DNA of 64,000 nt from Saccharibacillus endophyticus (GCF_013185185.1 NZ_JAAZWE010000002.1:372001-436000), one strand, 5' to 3'. Counted from the first letter of the stretch, positions 23,450 to 32,659 are shown. The notes: generated from the sequence alone by a model not told the origin. Numbers and translations: made by a program.

Positions 23450-23636
23450 CTTGATTTCCCCTCTCTTGCCATGATAGGAGTCGGCTTCGGCCGCTCCGGG
23501 ACCTTTTTTCGCGTCCGTACGATCTTTTGGTTGAAGCGTTAACGTTATGCAAACCGCGAAAAGCCGCGAGTGCCTTGATGACGCACTTGCATGCGGATTC
23601 CCGCCGTATTGTCGTTTCTTTCCTTTATTTAACTAT

Positions 23637-24707
23637 TTAACCCCTAGAGATAACGCGCGACAGCGCCTGAGCCGAGTATTCATGCACGTATCCGGTCAGC
23701 TCGCGCAGCTTGTCCAGCGAAGCTTCCGGGAACAGGCCGTGCCCCAGGTTGAAAATGTATCCGGGCTGCTGCACGCCTTCATCGATAATTTTCGCGGCGC
23801 GCTCGTGAATGAGTTCTTGCGGTCCGGTCAACACGAACGGATCGAGATTCCCTTGCACGGCATAGCCCGGTCCCAGTCTTCGGCGGCCTTCGGCAATCGA
23901 TACGCGCCAATCCAGTCCGATCACGTTGGCTTTCAGTCCGCGCAATGTCGGCAGCAGCTCGCCCGAAGCGACACCCGGGAAGTAAATCTTCGGCACGTTC
24001 TGCATTTCCGGCATTGCCGACAGCTCGTCGAAGATTCGCGTGATCGTCGGCAGCACGTAATGGGCAAAGTCCGCCGGAGACAGCGCGCCCACCCAACTAT
24101 CGAACACCTGGAACGCTTTGCCGCCGTTTTGCACGTGCGCGCGCAGATAAGCGATCACCATGTCGCCCAGCTTGTCCATGAGCGCGAACCAGGTTTTCGG
24201 CTCGCTGTACATCATCGTTTTGGTGCGGATGTAATTTTTCGACGGACGTCCTTCGATCAGGTAACTGGCGATGGTAAAAGGAGCCCCGGCGAACGTGATC
24301 AGCGGCACGTCCAGCTCGCGGTCCAGTATCCGGATCGTTTCCAGCACGTGGCCGAGATCGCCTTCGACGTCGATCGGGCGCAGGCGCTCCACGTCGGCGA
24401 GATCCCGGATCGGATTGTCGATGACCGGACCGACGTCTTTCACGATATCGAAATCGATGCCCAGCGAGGCAACCGGATTCATGATGTCCGAATACAAAAT
24501 GGCCGCGTCCACGCCCAGCTTGCGCACCGGCATCAGCGTGACTTCGGCCGCAAGTTCCGGTTGGCGGCAAATTTCGAGAAGCGAATAGTTTTCTTTGATT
24601 TTGCGGTATTCCGGGTCGTATCGGCCGGCCTGTCTCATGTACCAGACAGGCAGACGATCGACCTCTTGACCATAACAGGCCCGGATAAAACGATCATTAT
24701 AAGTCAT
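23637..24707 (-). CDS. hemE: Uroporphyrinogen decarboxylase HemE
   Basis: 356 residues from the ATG at 24707 (MTYNDRFIRA), preceded by TTGGAGG; upstream in-frame codons do not fit the family. Contains the signature LPVWYMRQAGRYDPEYR (substrate-binding Arg/Asp), ILYSDIMNPVASLGIDFDI and HNLGHGLFPEA-like GYIFNLGHGLFPEA. Converts uroporphyrinogen III to coproporphyrinogen III in the cytosol. First gene of the haem group. Confidence 0.94.
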   Translation of the reverse strand: MTYNDRFIRACYGQEVDRLPVWYMRQAGRYDPEYRKIKENYSLLEICRQPELAAEVTLMPVRKLGVDAAILYSDIMNPVASLGIDFDIVKDVGPVIDNPIRDLADVERLRPIDVEGDLGHVLETIRILDRELDVPLITFAGAPFTIASYLIEGRPSKNYIRTKTMMYSEPKTWFALMDKLGDMVIAYLRAHVQNGGKAFQVFDSWVGALSPADFAHYVLPTITRIFDELSAMPEMQNVPKIYFPGVASGELLPTLRGLKANVIGLDWRVSIAEGRRRLGPGYAVQGNLDPFVLTGPQELIHERAAKIIDEGVQQPGYIFNLGHGLFPEASLDKLRELTGYVHEYSAQALSRVISRG

Positions 24708-24891
24708 GTCGACGAGAGCCTCCAATATCGGTTGATAACGGTCTATAAAATACATTCAATTTTAATTATGCGCTTTTGAAACGTTTGTCACAAGCTAGGA
24801 TTGCGACGATTGTTTGACGTTTTCCTACCTATATATTATCCACCCGAAGCAGCCGTTTGGAAACCGCTTCGGGCATTTTCTCATTCAACGT

Positions 24892-25548
24892 TCACTTATT
24901 CTTCACCATTGCGATCGCCAATCCGTCGTAAGCAGGCAGCAGCGTTCCGAGCAATCTCGGGTCGTCCGCCATGCGGCGGTTGAATTCGCGCACGATTTGA
25001 ATCGCCGGACCGTTGCGCTCGAAATTCAGCGTGCGTCCGCGCAGCAGCAGATTGTCCGCCACGATTACCGCGCCCGGATTCGCCATTTCGATCGCCATAT
25101 CCAGATAGTTCAGGTAGTTCAATTTGTCCGCGTCGATAAAAAAGAAGTCGAATTTCTCGCCGGCCGCCTTCAACTGCTCCAAGCTGTCCACCGCAGGTCC
25201 GATCATGTAACGCGTCCGATCGCCGAAGCCCGCTTCGATCAGATGGTTTTTCGCGACTTCCGCATAATCGGGCCGAATCTCCAGCGAAGTGATCGAGCCG
25301 CCTTCCGCCATGCCGCGAGCCATGCAGATCGCGCTGTATCCGCCGAGCGCGCCGATTTCCAAAATGCGCTTCGCCCCCGTCAACGTCACCAGCAGCGTCA
25401 GCATTTTGCCGTATCCCGGCGCTACCGACACGTCCGGCATTTTCGCGGCGTGGATTCTTTCCTTGATTCTGATTAAAAGGTCGTCCTCGCGGGCGAGATC
25501 GTCCATATAAATTTCGGCAGCCGAAGCGCTCGTATGCAAGTCGTTCAT
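24892..25548 (-). CDS. O-methyltransferase family protein (SAM-dependent, TrmR-like)
   Basis: 218 residues from the ATG at 25548 (GGAGAG 8 bases upstream). SAM-binding motif I ILEIGALGGYSAICMARG (about residues 60-77), motif TSLEIRPDYAEVA, FDFFFIDADKLNYLNYLD (metal-binding Asp and catalytic region) and VIVADNLLLRG, all typical of the cation-dependent O-methyltransferase family. In Bacillus a related protein (TrmR/YrrM) methylates tRNA uridines. Role here could be tRNA or small-molecule methylation. It precedes hemE by 184 bases. Confidence 0.87.
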   Translation of the reverse strand: MNDLHTSASAAEIYMDDLAREDDLLIRIKERIHAAKMPDVSVAPGYGKMLTLLVTLTGAKRILEIGALGGYSAICMARGMAEGGSITSLEIRPDYAEVAKNHLIEAGFGDRTRYMIGPAVDSLEQLKAAGEKFDFFFIDADKLNYLNYLDMAIEMANPGAVIVADNLLLRGRTLNFERNGPAIQIVREFNRRMADDPRLLGTLLPAYDGLAIAMVKNK

Positions 25549-25800
25549 TTTATTCACTCTCCGTTTTCGCTTATCCATTGTTTCCGAATATATTGTAACC
25601 GCAGCAGTGTTCCCCTATACTAGATTGAGCATTGGGCGCACGAATACCCCCGGAAGCGCATATTGCGCCCGGACACGTCTGTCTTCATCTGATCATTGTA
25701 CGATTTTATCGCAGGCTTCACAAGCGGCTTAACCGATTTTCTTCGCTGCGCCGCGGATCTTTACCGCCTGCTTTCACCTTTAATAAACGGAGCTGAACTT

Positions 25801-26946
25801 ATGAGAATTCCTGAACAATTAACCTTGATCGCGACTTGTGCCATGGGCATCGAAGCGGTCGTCGCACGCGAATTGAAAGACCTCGGCTACGCCGATGCCC
25901 GCACGGAAAACGGCCGCGTCACCTTCACCGGCACGCCTGCCGATATTTGCCGCGCCAACTTGTGGCTGCGCACCGCCGATCGCGTCCTGATCAAAATGGC
26001 CGAATTCCCGGCCGTCACGTTCGAAGAACTGTTCCAAGGCGTCAAAGCCGTCGATTGGGCCGCCTTCATCCCGGAGTACGGCGAATTCCCGGTCAACGGA
26101 CGCTCGCACAAATCGCAGCTGTCCAGCGTTCCCGCCTGCCAATCCGTGACGAAAAAAGCGGTCGTCGAGAAAATGCGGGAATCGTACGGCACCGAATGGT
26201 TCAACGAAGACGGTCCGCTGTTCACGCTCGAAGTGACGATGCTGAACGATATCGCCACGATCACGCTCGACACGACCGGCCCTTCGCTGCACAAACGCGG
26301 CTACCGCAAAACGACCGTCGAAGCGCCGTTGAAAGAAACGATGGCCGCCGCGCTAATCCTGCTCAGCCGCTGGGGCCCCCACCGTCCGTTCTACGATCCG
26401 TTCTGCGGTTCCGGCACGCTGCCGATCGAAGCGGCGCTGATCGGCTGGAACATCGCGCCGGGCCTGCGCCGCAGCTTCCCGTCCGAACGTTGGGATTTCG
26501 TGCCGGAGGAACTGTGGAGCCAAGCGCGCGACGAAGCGTTCGACGCAGTGCGCGACGAGATTCCGCTGAACATCGGCGGCAGCGATATCGATCCGGAAGC
26601 GGTCGAGATCGCCAAAGCTTCGGCCAAACGCGCGGGTCTCGGCACCGAGATTTCGTTTAGCGTCCAGCCTGTCGCCCGCTTCAAAGCGGAAGGCAAATTC
26701 GGCTGCGTGATCACCAACCCGCCTTACGGCGAACGTCTCAGCGAAGAAGAGGAAGTCGAGAAAATGATCCGCCAGCTCGGACGCGCCGCGCTCGATCTGC
26801 AGGACTGGTCGTTCTTCGCGATTACCCCGACCGAGAACTTCGAGCAAAACTTCGGCAAAAAAGCCGACAAGCGCCGCAAGCTGTTCAACGGACGGATCGA
26901 GTGTCAGTTCCTGCAGTTCTTGGGACCTCTGCCTCCCCGTCGTTAA
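25801..26946 (+). CDS. THUMP-domain class I SAM-dependent RNA methyltransferase (RlmL N-domain/YpsC-like)
   Basis: 381 residues from the ATG at 25801 (GGAG 8 bases upstream); the earlier start at 25696 lacks a ribosome site. N-terminal THUMP region (LIATCAMGIEAVVARELKDL..., residues 7-160), then the Rossmann methyltransferase: FYDPFCGSGTLPIEAALIG, GSDIDPEAVEIA and the catalytic CVITNPPYGERL (NPPY). E. coli RlmL uses this domain to make m2G2445 of 23S rRNA; YpsC is the Bacillus homologue. Divergent from the methyltransferase at 25548; the LTA synthase follows 12 bases after its stop. Confidence 0.9.
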   Translation: MRIPEQLTLIATCAMGIEAVVARELKDLGYADARTENGRVTFTGTPADICRANLWLRTADRVLIKMAEFPAVTFEELFQGVKAVDWAAFIPEYGEFPVNGRSHKSQLSSVPACQSVTKKAVVEKMRESYGTEWFNEDGPLFTLEVTMLNDIATITLDTTGPSLHKRGYRKTTVEAPLKETMAAALILLSRWGPHRPFYDPFCGSGTLPIEAALIGWNIAPGLRRSFPSERWDFVPEELWSQARDEAFDAVRDEIPLNIGGSDIDPEAVEIAKASAKRAGLGTEISFSVQPVARFKAEGKFGCVITNPPYGERLSEEEEVEKMIRQLGRAALDLQDWSFFAITPTENFEQNFGKKADKRRKLFNGRIECQFLQFLGPLPPRR

Positions 26947-26958
26947 GGAGTGACTACG

Positions 26959-28956
26959 TTGCGAATATTGAATTCTTTATCGACAAGACCCGGCCCCAAG
27001 CCGGGTCTTCTCTTTACCTCTATCGTTTACGTGTTGTTCGTGATTCTTATGCTGGGCAAGCTGCGTCTGCTGCACGGCAATCTGCACCTTCCGTACATCA
27101 ATATGGGCGCTACGGATTTTCTGATCGCGGCGGGCTGTGTGCTGGCTCTCTCGTTTTGGGTATTCTGGCTGCCTGTGCGCGCTCGCTTATGGGCATTGGC
27201 ACTGCTAGACCTGCTGCTGACGGCGCTGATCTTCGCAGACCTCGTTTATTTCCGCTACTTCGGCGACTTTCTGACGGTTCCCGTGCTGCTGCAAGCCGGG
27301 CAGGTGGAATCACTCGGCGGCAGCATCGCGGAACTGCTGCGCTGGCGCGACCTGTGGCTGTTCGCCGATTGGCCGCTGATTCTGGCCGCCGCGCTGTGGG
27401 ACTGGTCTAGACTGCGTAAAAATGTTCGGGTCTTCTCAGGCACATCCGCGTACTCGCTCGGAACGGGTACGCCGTCGTCTTCGCGCCGAAGCGTCCGTTT
27501 CCTCCAACGATTTGCGGCCGGACTTCTGGTGCTGGTCATCGGGTTCTCCGCCGCCTTTTTCCCGATCCGACACGCTTCCCAGACCTGGGCCAAAAACCTG
27601 CTGGAAAACAACTGGTGGAACATGTCCATGTACAACGTGACCGGGCTGCTCGGCTTTCACGCGATCGACGCTTACCGCTATGCGAAGACCGCGATCGGTA
27701 AAGGGCAATCGTTATCGGATGAACGTCTGACGGAAATACGCGACTGGTTTCAGCAAGGCCGCGCGTCTCGCACAGGTCCGGCGGAATTGCTAGGACAGTA
27801 TAAAGGCAGCAACGTCGTCATGGTGCAAGGCGAGGCGTTCATGAACTTTTTTGTCGGAAAAGAAGTAAACGGACAGCCGATCACGCCGAATCTCGACGCG
27901 CTGATGAAGGACAGTCTGTATTTTGATCACTTTTACCAGCAAACCGGGCAAGGCCGTACCTCCGATGCCGACCTTGCTGCCAACTTCTCGCTGCATCCGC
28001 TGCCTTCGGGTTCCGTGTTTATCCGGTACGCCGACAACGAATTCGAAACTTTGCCTTCCATCCTGAAAGAACAAGGCTATTCGGCCAACGTGTTCCACGC
28101 TTACGACGGCAGCTTCTGGAATCGGAATCGGATGTATCAGGAGATGGGCTACGATCGTTTTTATACGGAAAAAGATTACGAGATCGACGAACCGCTCGGC
28201 TGGTCGCTCGGGGATCGCTCGTTCTTCAATCAGTCTGTCGGGTTTATGGAAAAAACGCCGGAGCCGTTCTACTCGTTCCTGATCGGCCTCAGCAGCCATC
28301 ATCCGTATAATTTGGCACTGAAAGACGAAGACAAGCTTCCGGTCGGCGAGTTTGAAGGCACGACGTTCGGCGATTATTTGCAGTCCGTGCATTACGTCGA
28401 TTCGGCTTTGGGCGATATGGTGCAGCGGTTGAAAAGCGACGGGCTATGGGACAATACGATCTTCGTCTTCTACGGCGACCATGACTACTCCCTCGACGAG
28501 CGCGAATCCGTAAGCAAATTACTGGGACGCGAAGTGTCGGAGTTCGAGTACACGCAGATGATGGGCCAAGTCCCGCTGCTGATGCACCTGCCGGACGGAC
28601 AGCTGGCGGGCACTTACGAACAGCCCGGTGGTCAGCTTGATATCATGCCTACACTGCTGTCGCTGCTCGGAGTGGATGCCGGGAATTACGCGCTGATGGG
28701 CAGCAATCTGCTGAACGACTCCGAGCAGGAACGACTCGTCGCGCTGCGAACAGGCGCATTCACCGACGGCAAGATCTACTACGAACCTTCTCCTGACGGC
28801 ATGTTCGAAAACGGAATCTGCTATGATCTCGCAACCGGACAACCGACCGACGTGGAACAAGCACGGGCAGGGTACGACGAGGCGGTAAAGCGTCTGGCGA
28901 TTTCGGACGATGTGCTGGCGAAAGATTTGATTCCGACGCTGGATTTGAAAAAATAA
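26959..28956 (+). CDS. LTA synthase family protein (lipoteichoic acid synthase LtaS-like sulfatase)
   Basis: About 665 residues. The likely start is TTG at 26959, 8 bases after AAGGAG; the GTG at 26950 lies inside the Shine-Dalgarno. Five membrane helices in the first ~190 residues, then the extracellular sulfatase-fold domain: VVMVQGEAFMNF (metal-binding Glu), QQTGQGRTSDADLAANFSLHPL (catalytic Thr in GRTSDAD), FHAYDGSFWNRN, and VFYGDHDYSLDE near the C terminus. Polymerises glycerol phosphate outside the membrane. A terminator-like hairpin overlaps its first codons. Confidence 0.92.
   Translation: MRILNSLSTRPGPKPGLLFTSIVYVLFVILMLGKLRLLHGNLHLPYINMGATDFLIAAGCVLALSFWVFWLPVRARLWALALLDLLLTALIFADLVYFRYFGDFLTVPVLLQAGQVESLGGSIAELLRWRDLWLFADWPLILAAALWDWSRLRKNVRVFSGTSAYSLGTGTPSSSRRSVRFLQRFAAGLLVLVIGFSAAFFPIRHASQTWAKNLLENNWWNMSMYNVTGLLGFHAIDAYRYAKTAIGKGQSLSDERLTEIRDWFQQGRASRTGPAELLGQYKGSNVVMVQGEAFMNFFVGKEVNGQPITPNLDALMKDSLYFDHFYQQTGQGRTSDADLAANFSLHPLPSGSVFIRYADNEFETLPSILKEQGYSANVFHAYDGSFWNRNRMYQEMGYDRFYTEKDYEIDEPLGWSLGDRSFFNQSVGFMEKTPEPFYSFLIGLSSHHPYNLALKDEDKLPVGEFEGTTFGDYLQSVHYVDSALGDMVQRLKSDGLWDNTIFVFYGDHDYSLDERESVSKLLGREVSEFEYTQMMGQVPLLMHLPDGQLAGTYEQPGGQLDIMPTLLSLLGVDAGNYALMGSNLLNDSEQERLVALRTGAFTDGKIYYEPSPDGMFENGICYDLATGQPTDVEQARAGYDEAVKRLAISDDVLAKDLIPTLDLKK
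26985..27009 (+). terminator. Terminator-like hairpin inside the 5' end of the LTA synthase gene
   Basis: AAGACCCGG, loop CCCCAAG, then CCGGGTCTT: a perfect 9-bp stem from 39 bases after the methyltransferase stop, within codons 9-17 of the LTA synthase. The following CTCTTT is a weak U-run. It could attenuate read-through, or be only the coding sequence RPGPKPG. Confidence 0.4.
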
Positions 28957-28994
28957 CGTCTCGCTCCGCGCCAAATTTTTTCGCAATATCCCAT

Positions 28995-29036
28995 AAAAAG
29001 CCCCGAATTCCGTCAATCCGGAACTCGGGGCTTTTT
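28995..29036. terminator. Bidirectional terminator after LTA synthase
   Basis: AAAAAGCCCCGA pairs with TCGGGGCTTTTT, with an inner ATTCCG/CGGAAC stem. It serves the plus-strand LTA synthase and the minus-strand DUF1450 gene, which ends at 29084. Confidence 0.85.
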
Positions 29037-29083
29037 GGAAATCGGCCATACACGCAGCTCAATGCCGAGCCGCGACGTACCGA

Positions 29084-29311
29084 TTATGATTTTTTAATAA
29101 AAGGCGCGACCTTCTCCAGCACTTCGGCTTCTGTCGGAGCGCTGACGTAACGGCCGTTGATGAAGACGAATGCCCGTTTGCCGCAAGGACCGCAGTACGA
29201 CTTGCAGCCGACCTTGATCTCGGCATCGGGAGCCATTTTTTGCAGCTTCGGCACGATGGTCTTCATGCGCACGTGCTGACATTTGTCGCAAACGCGAATA
29301 TCGTTAGCCAT
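29084..29311 (-). CDS. DUF1450 family protein (YuzB-like)
   Basis: 75 residues. Two cysteines near the N terminus (VCDKCQHV) and a CKSYCGPCGKRAFVFINGRYV block, the pattern of DUF1450 small thioredoxin/ferredoxin-like cysteine proteins; the residues could bind metal or an Fe-S cluster. Followed by a C-terminal helix. Next to a HesB-like gene, a pairing that hints at Fe-S or redox work. A good AAGGGAAG site lies before the ATG. Confidence 0.82.
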   Translation of the reverse strand: MANDIRVCDKCQHVRMKTIVPKLQKMAPDAEIKVGCKSYCGPCGKRAFVFINGRYVSAPTEAEVLEKVAPFIKKS

Positions 29312-29338
29312 GATTCTTCCCTTCTTCTTCGGCGGTTC

Positions 29339-29644
29339 TTAGTGGTCGCCGTGGTTGCCTTTCGACGGATTCGTGATCACGAATCCTTCTTCCTGGGTGC
29401 TGTACAGATAATCGATCTTGATTCCGTCGAGCAGCGGTTCGCTGGCATCGACCAGAACGCTGATGTCCTTGTCGGTCGCAACCAATTCGTCGCCGTCTTT
29501 TTGCTTATCCAGATCCATGCCGTAGTGGGCATGGTCGCCGTGCGAATGCGTAATGAATACGCGAACGTTCATTTCTTTGTTTTCTTCCTTGTTCAACTCT
29601 TCCAGCAGTTTCTTCGCAGCGTTGCGCGTAATTTTGACCTTCAT
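29339..29644 (-). CDS. HesB/IscA-like fold protein lacking cysteines
   Basis: 101 residues beginning MKVKITRNAAKKLLEEL, like A-type Fe-S carrier proteins. The conserved cysteines of IscA (one in the central strand, two in the C-terminal CGCG) are absent; there is not a single cysteine. Instead it has HSHGDHAHYGMDL in the middle and NHGDH at the end. The central GIKIDYLYSTQEEGFVITNPSK matches the family's beta-roll. It is a known subgroup of cysteine-free HesB-like proteins, so Fe-S transfer by the usual mechanism is unlikely. 27 bases from DUF1450. Confidence 0.78.
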   Translation of the reverse strand: MKVKITRNAAKKLLEELNKEENKEMNVRVFITHSHGDHAHYGMDLDKQKDGDELVATDKDISVLVDASEPLLDGIKIDYLYSTQEEGFVITNPSKGNHGDH

Positions 29645-29715
29645 GACAGACTCCTCCCGCCTGCGGTTTCAAACCGCGGCTCTTCATAAAATAATGATGC
29701 AGCAAAAGGCAGCAC

Positions 29716-30528
29716 TCAACCTTGCATGGATGCAACCTGCCAAATGGCTTTCGTTCTTGCGATATACTCGGCCAGCCACTTTTGTGCGATTTTCTCGAAC
29801 ATATCCGATTCTCCGCTGTGCAGGAACCGATGCTCGGGAATGGAATCGCCGGTCTCCAACTGTCCTTTTTCATACAAAATCGTACTGACCTCGCGAGCCG
29901 TCTCCTCCGCCGAACTGATCAGCTTCACGGACGGTCCCATTACCCGCTGAATGGTGTCCGCAAGGAACGGATAGTGGGTGCAGCCCAAAATCAGGCAATC
30001 GAGCGGCAGCGCACGCAATGGGAGCAGTTCGTTTTTGACGATCTCATACGTGGCCCGACCGCTAAAATGCCCCTGCTCGACCAAAGGAACAAACGACGGA
30101 CAAGCACGGCTGACCACATTGACAAAAGGAGAGATCTGTTTCAACGCTTGGGCGTATGCCCCGCTATCGACTGTTCCTTTTGTGCCGATGACTCCGATAA
30201 TGCCGTTGTTTGCTTTGCTGATCGCCGCGCGGGCACCCGGATGGATGACGCCGACAACCGGAATATCCACCTTCTCCGCAATCGTATCGAGCGCAGCGGC
30301 GGTGGCCGTATTGCAGGCGATGACGATCATTTTCGGATTGAACGTCATCAGATAATCAACGATCTGCTCCGTAAATGCGCGGACTTCCATGAGATCGCGC
30401 GGTCCGTAAGGGGTACGCGCCGTATCTCCGAAATAGATGATTTGTTCTCTCGGCAATTGACGCATGACCTCTCTGGCCACGGTCAGGCCGCCGACTCCCG
30501 AATCCATTATCGCAATAGCTTGCTGCAC
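29716..30528 (-). CDS. racE: Glutamate racemase
   Basis: 270 residues from a GTG at 30528. Motifs: IAIMDSGVGGLTVAREV (first catalytic loop), YFGDTARTPYGPR, IVIACNTATAAAL (catalytic Cys), VVGVIHPGARAAI, and LILGCTHYPFL with the second catalytic Cys. It makes D-glutamate for peptidoglycan. The gene is upstream of the HesB-like and DUF1450 genes on the same strand, with 71 bases between; a shared transcript is possible. Confidence 0.94.
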   Translation of the reverse strand: MQQAIAIMDSGVGGLTVAREVMRQLPREQIIYFGDTARTPYGPRDLMEVRAFTEQIVDYLMTFNPKMIVIACNTATAAALDTIAEKVDIPVVGVIHPGARAAISKANNGIIGVIGTKGTVDSGAYAQALKQISPFVNVVSRACPSFVPLVEQGHFSGRATYEIVKNELLPLRALPLDCLILGCTHYPFLADTIQRVMGPSVKLISSAEETAREVSTILYEKGQLETGDSIPEHRFLHSGESDMFEKIAQKWLAEYIARTKAIWQVASMQG

Positions 30529-30675
30529 GAGTACACGCTTCCTTCATATCGTTTTCCCGAACATCCGCCTCGTACGGACAAAACGCCGCAAGAGGTGGAC
30601 CGGGGTTAAAATTAAGCCTAAACTCTATCATAGCGAAGCGACTCCCTCGCCGCAAGCAACTTTTGGACGAATCGA

Positions 30676-31782
30676 TTACTCCTCTTCGGAAGTCGACGAA
30701 TGCGAATCTTGCCTTAGCGGAGTCTGGCGATTCTCTTGCATTCGGTATTCGCGCTCGGAGCGGAACTCGGTTCCGTCTTCCTCCCGCAACCGATAGCCCG
30801 AGCCTGAATCTTCTTCGTCATCCTGCCAAGCGTTCGCTTCATCCTTATCATACCCGACCGGATCTTCGGTTTGTGTTCCGGCATAATGGGGATGGCCCGG
30901 ATTGAGGTCGATCACCGCGCGTTCGGGAGCCAGGACGGAGCGCTGACGCTCGCAGCGCCATCTGAGTCCGGCGCCGCCGAGCAGTTGTCCGTCTGCTGCT
31001 TCGCCTGCATTTCCGTAAACGTAGTAGGAGGCGCCGTAGATCATTGGAATCACCCGATCCGGCGTCATATCCACTACCCGGCACTGAATGTCCGGCACGC
31101 CGAGAGCGGTCAAGCCGAGCGTATCGACCAGCACTTCGTTTTGCCGCTGCATCTGATAGACTCTGACGTTCAGCGCCCCGTAAAGCGGCTCGTTCGGATA
31201 AGAGGCCAGGAAAGTTCCCGCATCGATCAATTGTCCGCTCGGCTGCCAATAGATCGCATCACAGCCTGTCGTCTCGATCACGCTTGCCAAGACGGACTGG
31301 AACATCTCAATCCGACGCTCAAACGGCAGCATGGCCGCGTACCAATCGCACAGCGTTACCGCATACCGATACTCTTCAAGCCGCTCCGCTCCGCCTTCCC
31401 ATTTCCAGCTTTGTTGAAGCACGCCTTCCCAATTCAGATCCTCGCGAATCTCTCTGGGCTCGAAGACTCTCGTCTGCGCGGGCACTTCCGCATCCGTGAA
31501 ATTCACGGTGTAATCGCCATGATAAAAAACGGCGGCCAGCTCGAAGCGATCGCTGCCGGTCGTCTCCTTGCGACGCAGCGCCTCGTTCTCCACTTGTTCC
31601 GTCTCCCGAAACGGTCCCGTGTTGATCGCCGTCTTGCGGATGCGTTGATGAATCCGCTCAAAGATCCGCGAAGGTTCCAGCTTCGGCTCCTCCCGGAATA
31701 ATAACTCGACTGCATATACCGGAAGGAATCCCGGTTTCATTTTCTTGCCTTCTTTTGGTTGTTGTCCTGCCGAATCGGCCAT
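30676..31782 (-). CDS. DUF4261 domain protein
   Basis: 368 residues; ATG at 31782 with GGGGGA 9 bases upstream. N-terminal part begins KPGFLPVYAVELLFREEPK; the conserved DUF4261 region covers about residues 210-300 (CDAIYWQPSGQLIDAGTFLAS, LGLTALGVPDIQCRVVDM). The C-terminal ~70 residues are highly charged, poor in hydrophobics and probably disordered. Function of the domain is unknown; it often occurs in Firmicutes near suppressor-of-fused-like or immunity genes. The DUF86 gene sits 40 bases upstream on the same strand. Confidence 0.78.
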   Translation of the reverse strand: MADSAGQQPKEGKKMKPGFLPVYAVELLFREEPKLEPSRIFERIHQRIRKTAINTGPFRETEQVENEALRRKETTGSDRFELAAVFYHGDYTVNFTDAEVPAQTRVFEPREIREDLNWEGVLQQSWKWEGGAERLEEYRYAVTLCDWYAAMLPFERRIEMFQSVLASVIETTGCDAIYWQPSGQLIDAGTFLASYPNEPLYGALNVRVYQMQRQNEVLVDTLGLTALGVPDIQCRVVDMTPDRVIPMIYGASYYVYGNAGEAADGQLLGGAGLRWRCERQRSVLAPERAVIDLNPGHPHYAGTQTEDPVGYDKDEANAWQDDEEDSGSGYRLREEDGTEFRSEREYRMQENRQTPLRQDSHSSTSEEE

Positions 31783-31821
31783 GTGTCTGCTTCCCCCTCC
31801 GTGTCTGTCCGGCGCGCCTGC

Positions 31822-32262
31822 TCAGTTCGGCTTGGTGCTCCCGCCGAGCTCGCTAAGCAAATACCGGTTCACCCGATCCGCAAAGTGCTCCAAAGCGGCA
31901 GGCAGCTCCATCGTCAACGGGTGCAGGGCTTTACGATCCCATTCGTAGTAATCCTGCACCAACGGACGACGCAACCTGACCAGTCGCAGCAGCATCTCGT
32001 GCAGCTCGTCGTCGATCACGGTCTCCCCGTGAATAATGTCTATAATGTCCTCGTAACTGCCTGCATCCCGCATGATGAATCCGTCGATCAGATAGCTTCC
32101 GATATCCGTGACGGCTTCCAATGCCAGATGCAAAGCGCGCTCTTGCGCAAGTCCTTGAAGGAGCGTTCCCTCCCACTGCGCGGCGACCAGACGCATCGCT
32201 TCGATCGTCTGCGGCAGCGACAGCAGACGCTTCTCGATCTGTTCCCGATTGACGTAATACAA
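31822..32262 (-). CDS. DUF86 (HepT-like) family protein
   Basis: 146 residues from a TTG start at 32262: AGGAGG stands 8 bases upstream and the protein then begins LYYVNREQIEKRLLSLP, matching YutE of Bacillus. The longer open frame upstream to 32472 is not family-like. HepN/HepT-type helical bundle; conserved RLAHDYW-type RNase motif is not obvious. The HepT toxins pair with MNT antitoxins, but no MNT gene is adjacent, so this is more likely the housekeeping YutE branch. Confidence 0.82.
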   Translation of the reverse strand: MYYVNREQIEKRLLSLPQTIEAMRLVAAQWEGTLLQGLAQERALHLALEAVTDIGSYLIDGFIMRDAGSYEDIIDIIHGETVIDDELHEMLLRLVRLRRPLVQDYYEWDRKALHPLTMELPAALEHFADRVNRYLLSELGGSTKPN

Positions 32263-32371
32263 TGCCGGTTCCTCCTGTGCATCCGCTGCGGCCGATGTTT
32301 CGCAAGCCGCACGGTTCCTGGATTTTCGCGTTTCGTCTTTTTGCGATATAGGGCAATCGCGCAAACCGATA

Positions 32372-32659
32372 TCAGATTTCGTAGTCCACAGCGTACGAGA
32401 CTTCTTTGACGCCGTTGATGTATTCGATGATCTTCTGATGTTCCGGATGCGCCTGATAGCCTTGCAGATCATCCAGCGTCTCTACGGTAGCCGTCAGCGC
32501 GATATCGTAAGAGCGCTCCGTGCGCAGGATATCCGTTCCGATCTCCAGCGATTTGAGCTGCTCGATCTTGCCTTCCATGCTGCGCAAAACGTCTGCCGCC
32601 TCCGCTACGCTTTCCGCCGAACGGTTTTTCAATTTAAAAAAGACGATATGTTTAATCAT
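32372..32659 (-). CDS. Dabb family (stress-responsive A/B barrel) protein
   Basis: 95 residues from the ATG at 32659 (MIKHIVFFKLKN); GGGGAG is 9 bases upstream. The Dabb signature is clear: HIVFFKLKN, EIGTDILRTERSYDIALTATVETLDDLQGYQAHPEH and SYAVDYEI. It is a dimeric ferredoxin-like fold; family members range from olivetolic acid cyclase to stress proteins, and the bacterial ones are unassigned. Upstream region 32660-32797 holds nothing recognisable. Confidence 0.85.
   Translation of the reverse strand: MIKHIVFFKLKNRSAESVAEAADVLRSMEGKIEQLKSLEIGTDILRTERSYDIALTATVETLDDLQGYQAHPEHQKIIEYINGVKEVSYAVDYEI

Noticed and set aside
24843..24873. Terminator between the O-methyltransferase and hemE
   Set aside because: CCCGAAGC/GCTTCGGG is a good stem but no T-run follows on the minus strand, so I did not call it.
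31822..32262. HepT toxin of a HepT-MNT pair
   Set aside because: No MNT nucleotidyltransferase gene is adjacent and the protein fits the YutE branch.
31822..32472. Longer N terminus for the DUF86 protein
   Set aside because: The first 70 residues overlap the Dabb gene, are basic and unlike the family. A TTG with AGGAGG at 8 bases gives the usual length.
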